A stretch of 64,000 bases of DNA, from NCBI GenBank assembly GCA_028278645.1, contig JANQDZ010000047.1:124001-188000 (forward strand), in the 5' to 3' direction. The stretch comes from Longimicrobiales bacterium (GTDB taxonomy: Bacteria > Gemmatimonadota > Gemmatimonadetes > Longimicrobiales > Gaopeijiaceae). The first letter of the stretch is position 1; every line of letters begins with the position of its first letter. The notes under the pieces are model-generated. The model ran no database searches. It saw nothing but the letters and a program-made list of their open reading frames with translations, and was not told the origin of the DNA. Below are positions 16,625 to 25,086 of this stretch, in pieces. A program made the position numbers and the translations under genes.

Positions 16625-19084
16625 ATGCTCGGCGCGCTTTTTAAGGACGTGAAGTTCGCGTTCCGCATGATGCGGAAGGCTCCTGGGTTCACCGCTGTGG
16701 CAGTGCTCTCACTGGCCCTCGGGATAGGACCCAACACGGCCATCTTCAGCCTTGTCGATACGGTCCTTCTGCAGGAATGGGGTGTGGCCGAGCCGGAATC
16801 GTTGGTGGATGTCTATTCACTCACCGACGATGGCCGGCACTTCCAGAGCTACCGCTACATCTATGAGTTGGTAGACGAGGGCGCTCCGGACATCTTCGAG
16901 GAGGTCACCTCCTACACCATGCAGACGGTCATCTTCCAGCAGGGGGATGGCCGGGGTGAGATGGTCCTCGGGGAGATGGTGACCGGGAACTACTTCGAGG
17001 TCATGGGCGTGCCGGCGGCCCGGGGGCGAACCTTCTCCCCGGAGGAAGACGCCACTCCAGGCACCCATCCTGTACTGGTTCTTTCGGACCGGTATTGGCG
17101 AGCCAGGTACGACGCCGATCCCGGTGTGGTGGGGGGTGAAGTCCGGATCAACGGTCGTCCCTATACGGTGATCGGTGTGGCTCCCGGGACATTCAAGGGG
17201 CGGATCGCTCCGGGGGTAGGGTCGGACTTCTGGGTCCCCATGAGCATGTACCCGCATCTCTCTCCGACCCAACCAAACCAGGGGAATCTCCTCATTTCGG
17301 GACGGCTGCGGGACGGGGTCACGGCGGCCCAAGCCGAGGCCGCGGTGAATACCGTAGCCACGAGGTACAACGAGGAACGCCTGGCCGAGAACCCGGATCG
17401 GCAGTTTCGCCTGGAGTTGGCCACGGTGTCGGTAGCTGAAGTGCGTCTCAATCCGGACTTCGATCAGATCGTGATGGCGATGGCAGGCCTCCTTTTTGTG
17501 GCGGTGGGCTTGGTGCTCCTCGTGGCTTGTGTGAACCTAGCCGGATTCTTCTTGGCCCGGGCCACCGATCGCCGAAAAGAGATGGCGGTTCGGGTGGCCA
17601 TGGGGGCAGGGAAGCGGACCATTCTGCGGCAGCTCCTGGTGGAGTCGGTGGTGCTGGCATTCCTCGGTGGAGCGGTCGGGCTGTTTCTCGGAATCCTGGC
17701 TACGAGGCTCCTCGTGGGGATTGATCCCCCTATGGAGATCCCTCTGAATCTGGAGGCCGGACTGAATGCGCGGGTCTTTTTCTTCACCGGTTTGGCTACC
17801 GCGATAGCAACACTGATCTTTGGACTGACACCGGCCTTGGAGGCCACGAGGGCTCCCGTGGCCTCCACGCTTCGGGATGAGGCTGGGAGTAGCGGAGGAG
17901 TGAAGAAGGCGTGGGTCCGGAAATCCCTGGTGGGGGCCCAGATGACCCTCTCCACGGTCTTGCTGGTCGGCGCTGGGCTCTTCCTTCGGAGCCTGAAAGA
18001 AGCCAGCGAGATCACTGTGGGCTTCGATACCGGCCCCGCGGCTGTGGTGAACGTGGAGTCGTGGGCGAGCGAATACACCCCGGAGGAAATGGACGTCTTC
18101 GTGGAAGACGTTCTCCGGTTTGTTCGCTCCGAGCCTGGGGTGACGGCGGCGGGTGTTACGGCCAGACTCCCCTTGGACTTGGGGACCATCAACAACTCCA
18201 TGACCATTCCGGGGGTGGATCCACCCCCGGGCCGTGATCGTCATACGATGGAGTTCACCACGGTGACCCCGGGGTACTTCGAGGCCATGGGCATCCGGCT
18301 CCTCGAGGGACGCACCATTGAAGAGAACGACCGCGATGGGACTCCGGACGTGGCCGTAGTGACCCAAGCCGTGGCCGAGCGGTATTGGCCGGGTGAGAGC
18401 GCCATTGGCCGTACCGTCTATTACGGTGGGGACGAGGGGACCCCCGTCACCATCGTCGGAGTGGTGGAGAACACAAAGATCTGGAGTTTGACGGAACCTC
18501 CTCGACCCTACTTCTACCTTCCCTGGGACCAGAAGGCGTCTTTTGGGAGTTTCCACGTGGTGGCTCGCGGGAATACCCCGGCTCCTCAACTCGCGGCGAG
18601 GATCCGGGACGAGGCCCTGCGGATCGATCCCGACCTCTACCTATCCAGGGTGGGGACCTTGGATGACCACCTCGACTACATCTTCTTCCTCCCCCGGATG
18701 GCCGCTGTTCTCCTCTCCATAGCGGGGATCTTGGCCCTCGTGCTGGCTTGTGTGGGCCTCTACGGAATGGTCAGCTATGCCGTGGCCCGGCGAACCAGGG
18801 AGATGGGGATTCGAATGGCCCTGGGGGCCGAGCAGGCTTCGGTGGTGACGATGTTGGTGAAGGGTGGCCTTTCCCTGGTGGTCATCGGTGGGGTGTTTGG
18901 CCTCGGAGCCGCCGCAGGCCTCGGGGTTTTGGCCCAACGATTCCTGATCGGAGTTGCCGGGATGGACCCGGTGTCCCTCCTGGGGGCCCCCTTCGTCCTA
19001 GGGGCAGCGGCCCTCATGGCAGCCTATCTCCCGGCTCGCCGGGCGAGCAGGGTGAATCCGGTGGAGGCCCTCCGGACTGAATAA
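16625..19084 (+). CDS. ADOP-family permease (MacB/FtsX type), no own PadR
   Basis: 819 residues from ATG 16625, where LFKDVKFAFRMMRKAPGF gives the typical ADOP N-terminus; the upstream extension from 16586 lies in the inverted-repeat spacer. The order is TM1, a MacB-like periplasmic core, an FtsX domain with three helices around 280-390 (KEMAVRVAMGA), a second periplasmic core and a second FtsX domain ending YLPARRASRVNPVEALR. Duplicated permeases of this class occur without an adjacent ATPase, as here. The role, export or envelope signalling, is unknown. Unlike the other two ADOP genes, no padR precedes it. Confidence 0.88.
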   Translation: MLGALFKDVKFAFRMMRKAPGFTAVAVLSLALGIGPNTAIFSLVDTVLLQEWGVAEPESLVDVYSLTDDGRHFQSYRYIYELVDEGAPDIFEEVTSYTMQTVIFQQGDGRGEMVLGEMVTGNYFEVMGVPAARGRTFSPEEDATPGTHPVLVLSDRYWRARYDADPGVVGGEVRINGRPYTVIGVAPGTFKGRIAPGVGSDFWVPMSMYPHLSPTQPNQGNLLISGRLRDGVTAAQAEAAVNTVATRYNEERLAENPDRQFRLELATVSVAEVRLNPDFDQIVMAMAGLLFVAVGLVLLVACVNLAGFFLARATDRRKEMAVRVAMGAGKRTILRQLLVESVVLAFLGGAVGLFLGILATRLLVGIDPPMEIPLNLEAGLNARVFFFTGLATAIATLIFGLTPALEATRAPVASTLRDEAGSSGGVKKAWVRKSLVGAQMTLSTVLLVGAGLFLRSLKEASEITVGFDTGPAAVVNVESWASEYTPEEMDVFVEDVLRFVRSEPGVTAAGVTARLPLDLGTINNSMTIPGVDPPPGRDRHTMEFTTVTPGYFEAMGIRLLEGRTIEENDRDGTPDVAVVTQAVAERYWPGESAIGRTVYYGGDEGTPVTIVGVVENTKIWSLTEPPRPYFYLPWDQKASFGSFHVVARGNTPAPQLAARIRDEALRIDPDLYLSRVGTLDDHLDYIFFLPRMAAVLLSIAGILALVLACVGLYGMVSYAVARRTREMGIRMALGAEQASVVTMLVKGGLSLVVIGGVFGLGAAAGLGVLAQRFLIGVAGMDPVSLLGAPFVLGAAALMAAYLPARRASRVNPVEALRTE

Positions 19085-19119
19085 GGCTGACCTGACCCGC
19101 CTTCCGTCCGATCCTCCCC

Positions 19120-21795
19120 TTATTCGTACTTCAAGGCCACTACCGGTTCGATGGTTGTGGCCCTTCTGGCCGGAACGTAGGCCGCCACCGCCACAACCAC
19201 TGTCATGATTGCGGTGACACCGAGGGTCATGGGGACGTACGAGACCTGAAGGAGGACCAGGAAGGACCTCGCCACCATACTGAACACGGCCGCAAAGACG
19301 AACCCAATGGCCAGGCCGATGCCGGAGAGGGTCAAAAAGGACCTCATCACCGACAACCGGATGGCCGCCCGGTCGGCCCCGAGGACCATCCTCAGGCCGA
19401 GTTCGAAGGTCCTCTGGACCACGGAATGGGCCACCATCCCGTAGAGACCCAGGATCGCCATGCCCAAGGCCAGAACACCCATGATCCCGAGCATTACCCC
19501 GATACTCCGGCTCTCTTGAAGCCAGGCGTCCACCATTCCGTCTCCGGAACGATATCCGGTAACCGGGACACCCTCGTCCACCCGGGCCATGGCCTCCCTA
19601 ACGGCCGGTATCACCTCGAGAGGATCCGTGTTCGCCTGGACTACCAGAAGGAAGCTCGAGGTCGGATGTTGATCCTGGGCCAGGTACAATCTGGGCCCGA
19701 GGGGTTCCCCGTAGAAACTGGCTCCGTGGTCTGCAACAACGCCGACGATGGTAACAGGTTCGGTTACTGCTGACTCGAACCCCGGGTAAAGCCGGTTCTG
19801 GTCAGTATCGGGGGTGAGACGTTTCCCGACGGCATCGCCATCGGGCCAATACAGCTCCACCAACGCCTCGTTCACCACGGCTACGGGGGGATCTCCCGGG
19901 CCGTCGGCCAAGGAGAGGGCTCGTCCGGCTCGAATGGGGACACCCAGGGTTTCGAAGTACTCTGGGGACACCACCTGGTAGCCACCTGGCCCCCGGCTGT
20001 TTCCGGTTTCCGCCTCCCGTCCCTCCACCGCCATGGGTCCGAAGATGGAACCCTGCCCGATTCCTACCGGCACAGCCGTCCCCACCGCCGTGGAAGTGAC
20101 CCCAGGGACACCGGTCACCGCTTGCAGAGCGTCCCTGTAGAACCGTCTTTGCTGCTCGTCATCAGGGTAGCGGTGGGGGGGAAGGTCCACTTCGGCTGTC
20201 AGGAGGCGTTCCGTCGGGAAACCAAAATCGATGTTCTGGAGGGCCGAGAGGTTCAGGTAAGAGACGCCGCAGGTGAGGACCAGAGGAACGGTCAGAGAGA
20301 TTTGGGTCACCAGGATGACGTTCCGCAGCCGCTTCCTACTACGACCCGCCGAGGCTCCGGCGGAGGATTCCTTCACCCCCTCGCTGAGGGATGTCCGGGA
20401 GGCAAGGAGGGCCGGAGTGAGGCCGAAGGTAAGGGCCGATGCCATGGAAACCAGGATCGTGAAGGTGAGGAGGGACCCATCCAGGCCTACCTCCCCCCGC
20501 AGGAAGGGCGGACTCGGCAGAGCCGCAAGGAGTAGGTCCAGCCCCCATTGGCCGAGGAAGACACCGATGGTTCCCCCGGCCAAGGCAAGAAGGAGGCTTT
20601 CCGTGAGAAGCAGCCTCACCATCCTTCCCCGGCTGGCCCCCATGGCCAACCGAATGGCCATTTCTCCCTGTCGTGCCGCACCCTTTGCCAGGAGGAGGTT
20701 GGCCAGGTTCACGCAGGCGATCAGGAGTACCGCCAGAACCGCGAACACCATTCCCACCATGGCCAGCTTGTCGTCGCCCGAATAAAAGAAGTCCGAGAAC
20801 CGCTCCACCCGGGCACGAACCCGCCCGTTGGTGTCCGGATGAGCTTCGGCGAGGCGCTCGGCGACTCCGGAGAGTTGGGTTTGGGCTACATCCACCGAGG
20901 CTCCGTCAGCCAGGCGGGCCAGGACCTGATACGACCGGTCCTCCCAGTTTTCCTCGGATGGGTTGAGGACGAGTGGGGTGAAAACGCTGGTGCCCCGCCA
21001 AAGCATCTCGAACTCCACCTGTATGGGGAGTACGCCGATGATCGTGTAGGGCGTGTCGTCGAGGTTGAGGGTGGATCCCAGAATTCCCTGGTCCCCGGCA
21101 TATCTCTCTTGCCAGAACCGCCAGGTCAGGACGGCCACCGGTGGAGCCGACGGACTCCCGTCGGCTCCTCCGAATAGTCGTCCGACCTCCGCTCGAAACC
21201 CCAACAGCGGAAGGAGGTTCGGGGTGGTCCGGGCTGTCCTGATCCGAAGGGGATCCCCACCGCCGTCTACGAACCGGGAGGCCTGGGCGGATGCTCCCAT
21301 CTCCTGGAAGGCGCTGGTTTCTTCTCGCCAGGCGTAGAAGTCCGAAACCGACACCCTCGCCTGGTCCCATCCCTCCTCCACACCCCAAAGGAAGACCAGT
21401 TCTTCGGGGTCCTGGAATCGCTGGACGACCCTGGCCATACCGGTGTTCATGCTGAAGGCCGCTGTGGTCAAGCCGATCCCGAGACCCAGCATGACCACCG
21501 CCCCGAGAGAGAAGACCTTGTGCCTGAGGAGAGCACGGAATGCGAACCGAATGTCGTCGAAAAAGCTTGCCAAAGGGGGTGGCCCCGGGAAGGACGCCAG
21601 ACGCTCTCCCATTCCGTGTCGTGCGAGGCACCAGAGCTCTCGAAGAAGGAAGAAGGTGCTGGAACCCCTGTCCACCCGACACCGATCGATAAAGGTTTCT
21701 TCCATCTCGGTCCGGGTAACCCCGGGGGTGTCTTCAGGGAAGAGACGGAGGAGGAGGCGAACGAAGGATCGGAAGGCCGGAGATCTATGATTCAC
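19120..21795 (-). CDS. ADOP-family permease with N-terminal prefix, partner of adjacent PadR
   Basis: 891 residues. A GTG start at 21795 is chosen because AGGAGG ends six bases before it; a TTG two codons upstream has no spacing to that site. The first about 75 residues form the cytoplasmic ADOP prefix (FVRLLLRLFPEDTPGV). Then follow TM1 (FSLGAVVMLGLGIGL), two MacB-like periplasmic cores and two FtsX domains (GEMAIRLAMGAS, then FELGLRMVLGADRAAI), ending VPARRATTIEPVVALKYE. It lies two bases after the padR stop and is tail-to-tail with the previous permease, 35 bases apart. No ATPase is encoded nearby. Confidence 0.9.
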   Translation of the reverse strand: MNHRSPAFRSFVRLLLRLFPEDTPGVTRTEMEETFIDRCRVDRGSSTFFLLRELWCLARHGMGERLASFPGPPPLASFFDDIRFAFRALLRHKVFSLGAVVMLGLGIGLTTAAFSMNTGMARVVQRFQDPEELVFLWGVEEGWDQARVSVSDFYAWREETSAFQEMGASAQASRFVDGGGDPLRIRTARTTPNLLPLLGFRAEVGRLFGGADGSPSAPPVAVLTWRFWQERYAGDQGILGSTLNLDDTPYTIIGVLPIQVEFEMLWRGTSVFTPLVLNPSEENWEDRSYQVLARLADGASVDVAQTQLSGVAERLAEAHPDTNGRVRARVERFSDFFYSGDDKLAMVGMVFAVLAVLLIACVNLANLLLAKGAARQGEMAIRLAMGASRGRMVRLLLTESLLLALAGGTIGVFLGQWGLDLLLAALPSPPFLRGEVGLDGSLLTFTILVSMASALTFGLTPALLASRTSLSEGVKESSAGASAGRSRKRLRNVILVTQISLTVPLVLTCGVSYLNLSALQNIDFGFPTERLLTAEVDLPPHRYPDDEQQRRFYRDALQAVTGVPGVTSTAVGTAVPVGIGQGSIFGPMAVEGREAETGNSRGPGGYQVVSPEYFETLGVPIRAGRALSLADGPGDPPVAVVNEALVELYWPDGDAVGKRLTPDTDQNRLYPGFESAVTEPVTIVGVVADHGASFYGEPLGPRLYLAQDQHPTSSFLLVVQANTDPLEVIPAVREAMARVDEGVPVTGYRSGDGMVDAWLQESRSIGVMLGIMGVLALGMAILGLYGMVAHSVVQRTFELGLRMVLGADRAAIRLSVMRSFLTLSGIGLAIGFVFAAVFSMVARSFLVLLQVSYVPMTLGVTAIMTVVVAVAAYVPARRATTIEPVVALKYE

Positions 21796-21797
21796 GA

Positions 21798-22166
21798 TCA
21801 ACCTCCTCCGTCGACACCGGAGAGGAGGGCCCTGGCCCTGGCCGCGTCCACCTGAGTCTCCAGACGCCTCGCCTCGGCAGTAGCCACTCTTCGACCGAAC
21901 GCCGTAATGGCGAAGTAGCGACGCCGCTCGTCGTCCGACTCTGGCGCAGGCCTTCGGTCGGTGGGTTTCACCATGCCCCTGGAGGTGAGGCGCCGAAGGG
22001 CGCGATAGAGGGTTCCAGTCTCCATCCGGTCCCTGCCGCCGGATCGTTCTTCAGCCTCCTTGATTATGCCATACCCGTGGCTTTCTCCGCCTGAAAGGAC
22101 CAAGAGGATCTCGAACTCCACTGGTCGAAGCGGTGTGAAGTCGTGGGGATTCCGGGGGTCGGCCAT
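21798..22166 (-). CDS. PadR-family transcriptional regulator
   Basis: 122 residues. The winged-helix part is seen as FEILLVLSGGESHGYGIIKE and the TGTLYRALRRL recognition helix, followed by a basic wing (DDERRRYFAI) and a C-terminal dimerisation helix. PadR proteins usually repress their own operon. AAGGA precedes the ATG by five bases, and a 19-bp palindrome lies 29 bases upstream. The stop is two bases from the ADOP start, so it controls or is at least cotranscribed with that permease. Confidence 0.92.
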   Translation of the reverse strand: MADPRNPHDFTPLRPVEFEILLVLSGGESHGYGIIKEAEERSGGRDRMETGTLYRALRRLTSRGMVKPTDRRPAPESDDERRRYFAITAFGRRVATAEARRLETQVDAARARALLSGVDGGG

Positions 22167-22194
22167 GGTTTTCCTTCCGAGGCGTTTTGGGAAT

Positions 22195-22213
22195 TAGGTG
22201 TGTCGCGCACCTA
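22195..22213. promoter_or_regulatory. Candidate PadR operator (19-bp palindrome)
   Basis: TAGGTG-N7-CACCTA; seven of nine position pairs are complementary. It is centred about 38 bases upstream of the padR start on the minus strand, a fitting place for autorepression. The remaining sequence to 22300 shows nothing else. Confidence 0.5.
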
Positions 22214-22301
22214 TCTCTCAGAATCCTACGGGGAGGGCCAGGAGGAGGTTTCAGGGACTTTCCCAGGGGGGTGATGGGGTGTCCACTCCCACCAAAGAAA
22301 A

Positions 22302-22327
22302 CCCCCCGCAGCTTGAACTGCGAGGGG
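22302..22327 (-). terminator. Intrinsic terminator of the FKBP gene
   Basis: A 10-bp stem with one mismatch (22302-22311 with 22318-22327) and a six-base loop. On the minus strand it is followed by TTTTCTTTGG, 53 bases after the FKBP stop. Confidence 0.85.
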
Positions 22328-22379
22328 TGCTCCCTTCTCAGCGCCGGCCGTACAAGCGAGCGCTATGTCGAGGCAGGAC

Positions 22380-23075
22380 TTACTGAAGGATCTCCAGCAT
22401 TTCCACCTCGAAGATCAGCGTTGCGTTCGGGCCAATACGACCCTGGCCGTTCATACCGTATCCGATATCGGCGGGGATATAGAACATGTAATGGCTTCCC
22501 ACCGACATGAGCTGGAGTCCCTCTGAGAATCCCTGGATCACGGCGGTGACGCCGAATGTGGCCGGCTGTCCCCCGTCGTATGAGCTGTCGAACTGGGTCC
22601 CGTCGATGAGGGTGCCCCTGTAGTGAATGCTCACTGTCTGGTCGGCGGTGGGGCGGATCCCGTCTCCCTCCCGGAGGACCTCGTATTGCAAACCGCTCTC
22701 CGTGACCGTCACACCTTCCTTGGTGGCGTTTTCGGCCAGAAACGCGGCGCCTTCCTCAGCGTTCTTGTCGGCTTCCTCGGCCATCCTTCGGGTCTGTTCC
22801 TCCATGACTTTCTGATTGAAGGTCTGGCTCGCGGTCTGAAGCTCCTCAATGGGCACGGCAGGATCGGCCCCTGCCATTCCGTCTCGGATGCCGGCCCGAA
22901 AAGCGTCCATGTCGATGAAGGGATCGGTGGGTGCCAGCTGAGACCCGATCTGGAGCCCTATTCCGTAACTTGCCTTCTGGTCTTCGGTTTCCAGAGTCGG
23001 CGTGCCTCCCTGGGGCTGACAGGCTGCGAGGGTCAGGGGGAGGATGATGAGCCCATAGGCGATTTTTCGAGACAT
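22380..23075 (-). CDS. FKBP-type peptidyl-prolyl isomerase lipoprotein (FkpA/Mip-like)
   Basis: 231 residues. A lipoprotein signal ends in LTLAAC (Cys19). Residues 30-125 are the helical N-terminal domain of Mip/FkpA proteins (SYGIGLQIGSQL, long helices rich in Glu/Ala), which dimerises the protein and binds clients. The C-terminal FKBP domain shows VSIHYRGTLIDGTQFDSS, FGVTAVIQGFSEGLQLM, YMFYIPADIGYG and the closing LIFEVEMLEI. It catalyses proline isomerisation for envelope protein folding. Monocistronic, with its own terminator. Confidence 0.93.
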   Translation of the reverse strand: MSRKIAYGLIILPLTLAACQPQGGTPTLETEDQKASYGIGLQIGSQLAPTDPFIDMDAFRAGIRDGMAGADPAVPIEELQTASQTFNQKVMEEQTRRMAEEADKNAEEGAAFLAENATKEGVTVTESGLQYEVLREGDGIRPTADQTVSIHYRGTLIDGTQFDSSYDGGQPATFGVTAVIQGFSEGLQLMSVGSHYMFYIPADIGYGMNGQGRIGPNATLIFEVEMLEILQ

Positions 23076-23251
23076 TGTTTGGATCCGGTGAAATGTCGTC
23101 CGTTACGTTCGAGGGCCGGAAGCTAACGGAGGGGCTCTATTGGGAAAACCCGCCGAGCCGTCAAGCGCTCTCGCAGTCCTCCCTCTCCGCCGACGGTCAC
23201 CCGATCGGGCGTCGGTTGATGGATCGAGATCGTGGTCGGGAGGGTGGGAGG

Positions 23252-25084
23252 CTAGCGCACTACCGGTAGCTCTATGGAGGAGGGGTAAAACGAATTCCTC
23301 TGTATATGAAGGAGTGGCGTGCCGGTCTCGGGGACTCGCCGGAAAGCTGAGGCGTCATGGCCGGCGATGGCGATGCGGATTCGGTGCCCGGCCTTGAATA
23401 GGAAAGAGGTCGGTTCCATCCCGATGGCCAGCTCCGTGATTTCCCCGGGAACCATCGGCGCCGCGTCGGCTGCCAGGAAGGAGTGGAAGGGTATCGGCCG
23501 TTCCCATTCAGATGGCTCTTCAGTGACTCTTCGATGAATGCCCCGGAGGACCCCCTCTGTTACGTAGGCCACAGACCCCTGGGGGTTCACGTCCTCCAGG
23601 TAGACGAAGAAGGCTCCGTCTGTGTGGGTGGAGCTGAGGTTGAGGCGAACCACCGGGTAGCCTGTGACTTCAAGGTCCTCGGAGAGCGGTTCGGACTCAT
23701 AGACCTGCAACGCCAGATCTCTGGTCCCTCGGTCGGAATACCAGACGTCGGCGAACAAGGGACCGAGCCACCTGGGGTCGGCTGAAGACTCGGCGGAGAA
23801 GTTCACCTCATACGGATCTTCGCCGGTTTCCGACTGAGGAGGGAAGGGGGCCAGAGAACCGTCGGGTCCCAGGTACAAGGTCTCCGTTTCGGTCCCGGGA
23901 ATCGGCCAGGTGGACGTGGCTTTCCAGAGCCCTTCGCCCATGGTGTAGTACCGGAGGATCCTCTCCTGTAGAGGCTTTTCTTTCCTCAGCATGTCGTCGA
24001 AGAAATTCAGGGCCTCTTCCCACTGACTTCCCCAACTCGGCAGGGAGTTCCAACGGGGCCCGTCGCGGATGGAGGAGTTCGAATCCAGGTCGTGAGTCCA
24101 CGCGCCCAATACGGCTCGCCGCGGGCCAGTGGACTCCATGAACCCCCGGATCACTCCATCGGCAGTGCCACCGTCGAGCCAGCTTCCCCACTGATAGACG
24201 GCTACCCCGGACTCGTCCAAATCCTTTGCCAGCTCATGGGTAGAGATGTCGTCCAGCGTGAGGGAGCCTACCACCGGGTCGTCCCGGAAAGTGATCTTCT
24301 CCACGGCGTCGAACACGTTCAGGTTCCCGGCATGACCCGCGATGGCCTCAGCCAGGAGTTCTCCGTTCGGATCTTCATCCACCGGGAATTGCTGGAACGA
24401 CTCCCCTTCTACCGACAGCCGCTCGCTCCTGTCCATGGCGAAGACGACGTCACTCCACCCTTGCATGAACGCCTCGTTGAACACCCCGCCTGGGAAGAGA
24501 AGATCTTCGTATTGGTCGTAGGTGTCCGACATGGGGACGATGGCCTTCAGGGAGGGGTGCCCACAGGCGGCCAACTGTTGGGCTGCCATGCCGGGGTACG
24601 ACACCCCGGTGGCGCCGATCCTGCCGTTCGACCAGGGCTGTTCCAAAATCCAGTCCATGACCTGGGTTCCGTCCTGGAGTGCCCGGTCCGAGAGGGGCTC
24701 CTGCCACTCGCCGAACGATGCCCCGGTTCCACGCTCGTCCACCGCAACCCAGACGAACCCCCGCTGTAGCGCCCTTCGGACGTGATACGGGAGCTGGAAT
24801 TCACGTCGTCGCCAGTAACGCGTGAGCTCCAGGATGGCCGGGAGGCGGATTCCGGTGGGGTGATCGTTGGGCACGGCCACGTCCACGGCGATCTTGACCC
24901 CATCACTCATCGTCAGGTAATGCGAACGGATCGAGAAGTTCGTGGCGCCCCGGATGTCCAGCGGATGCGTTTCAAGGATCGTTGGATCGTGGTCGCACCC
25001 CTGGGACCCGAAGATACCGGCTCCCAATGCGATGGCCGCCGACCACCTGAATACCCTCGCCAGGGATCCCGTCCGCCGCCTCAT
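23252..25084 (-). CDS. CocE/NonD-family alpha/beta hydrolase, lipoprotein, in the FecIR-TonB operon
   Basis: 610 residues from ATG 25084, two bases after the TonB-receptor stop, with GGGAG eight bases ahead; an ATG five codons earlier overlaps that receptor gene and is less likely. An N-terminal hydrophobic signal ends in a probable lipobox (GSQGC). Seen: the nucleophile elbow GATGVSYPGMAAQQLAA, the acid region YQWGSWLDGGTADG and the His region LGAWTHDLD, then a C-terminal jelly-roll (DGAFFVYLEDVNPQG). The family cleaves alpha-amino acid esters, acyl-amides or X-Pro peptides. Its place at the end of a surface-signalling operon suggests it acts on the receptor's substrate in the periplasm or at the surface. 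Confidence 0.88.
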   Translation of the reverse strand: MRRRTGSLARVFRWSAAIALGAGIFGSQGCDHDPTILETHPLDIRGATNFSIRSHYLTMSDGVKIAVDVAVPNDHPTGIRLPAILELTRYWRRREFQLPYHVRRALQRGFVWVAVDERGTGASFGEWQEPLSDRALQDGTQVMDWILEQPWSNGRIGATGVSYPGMAAQQLAACGHPSLKAIVPMSDTYDQYEDLLFPGGVFNEAFMQGWSDVVFAMDRSERLSVEGESFQQFPVDEDPNGELLAEAIAGHAGNLNVFDAVEKITFRDDPVVGSLTLDDISTHELAKDLDESGVAVYQWGSWLDGGTADGVIRGFMESTGPRRAVLGAWTHDLDSNSSIRDGPRWNSLPSWGSQWEEALNFFDDMLRKEKPLQERILRYYTMGEGLWKATSTWPIPGTETETLYLGPDGSLAPFPPQSETGEDPYEVNFSAESSADPRWLGPLFADVWYSDRGTRDLALQVYESEPLSEDLEVTGYPVVRLNLSSTHTDGAFFVYLEDVNPQGSVAYVTEGVLRGIHRRVTEEPSEWERPIPFHSFLAADAAPMVPGEITELAIGMEPTSFLFKAGHRIRIAIAGHDASAFRRVPETGTPLLHIQRNSFYPSSIELPVVR

Positions 25085-25086
25085 CG

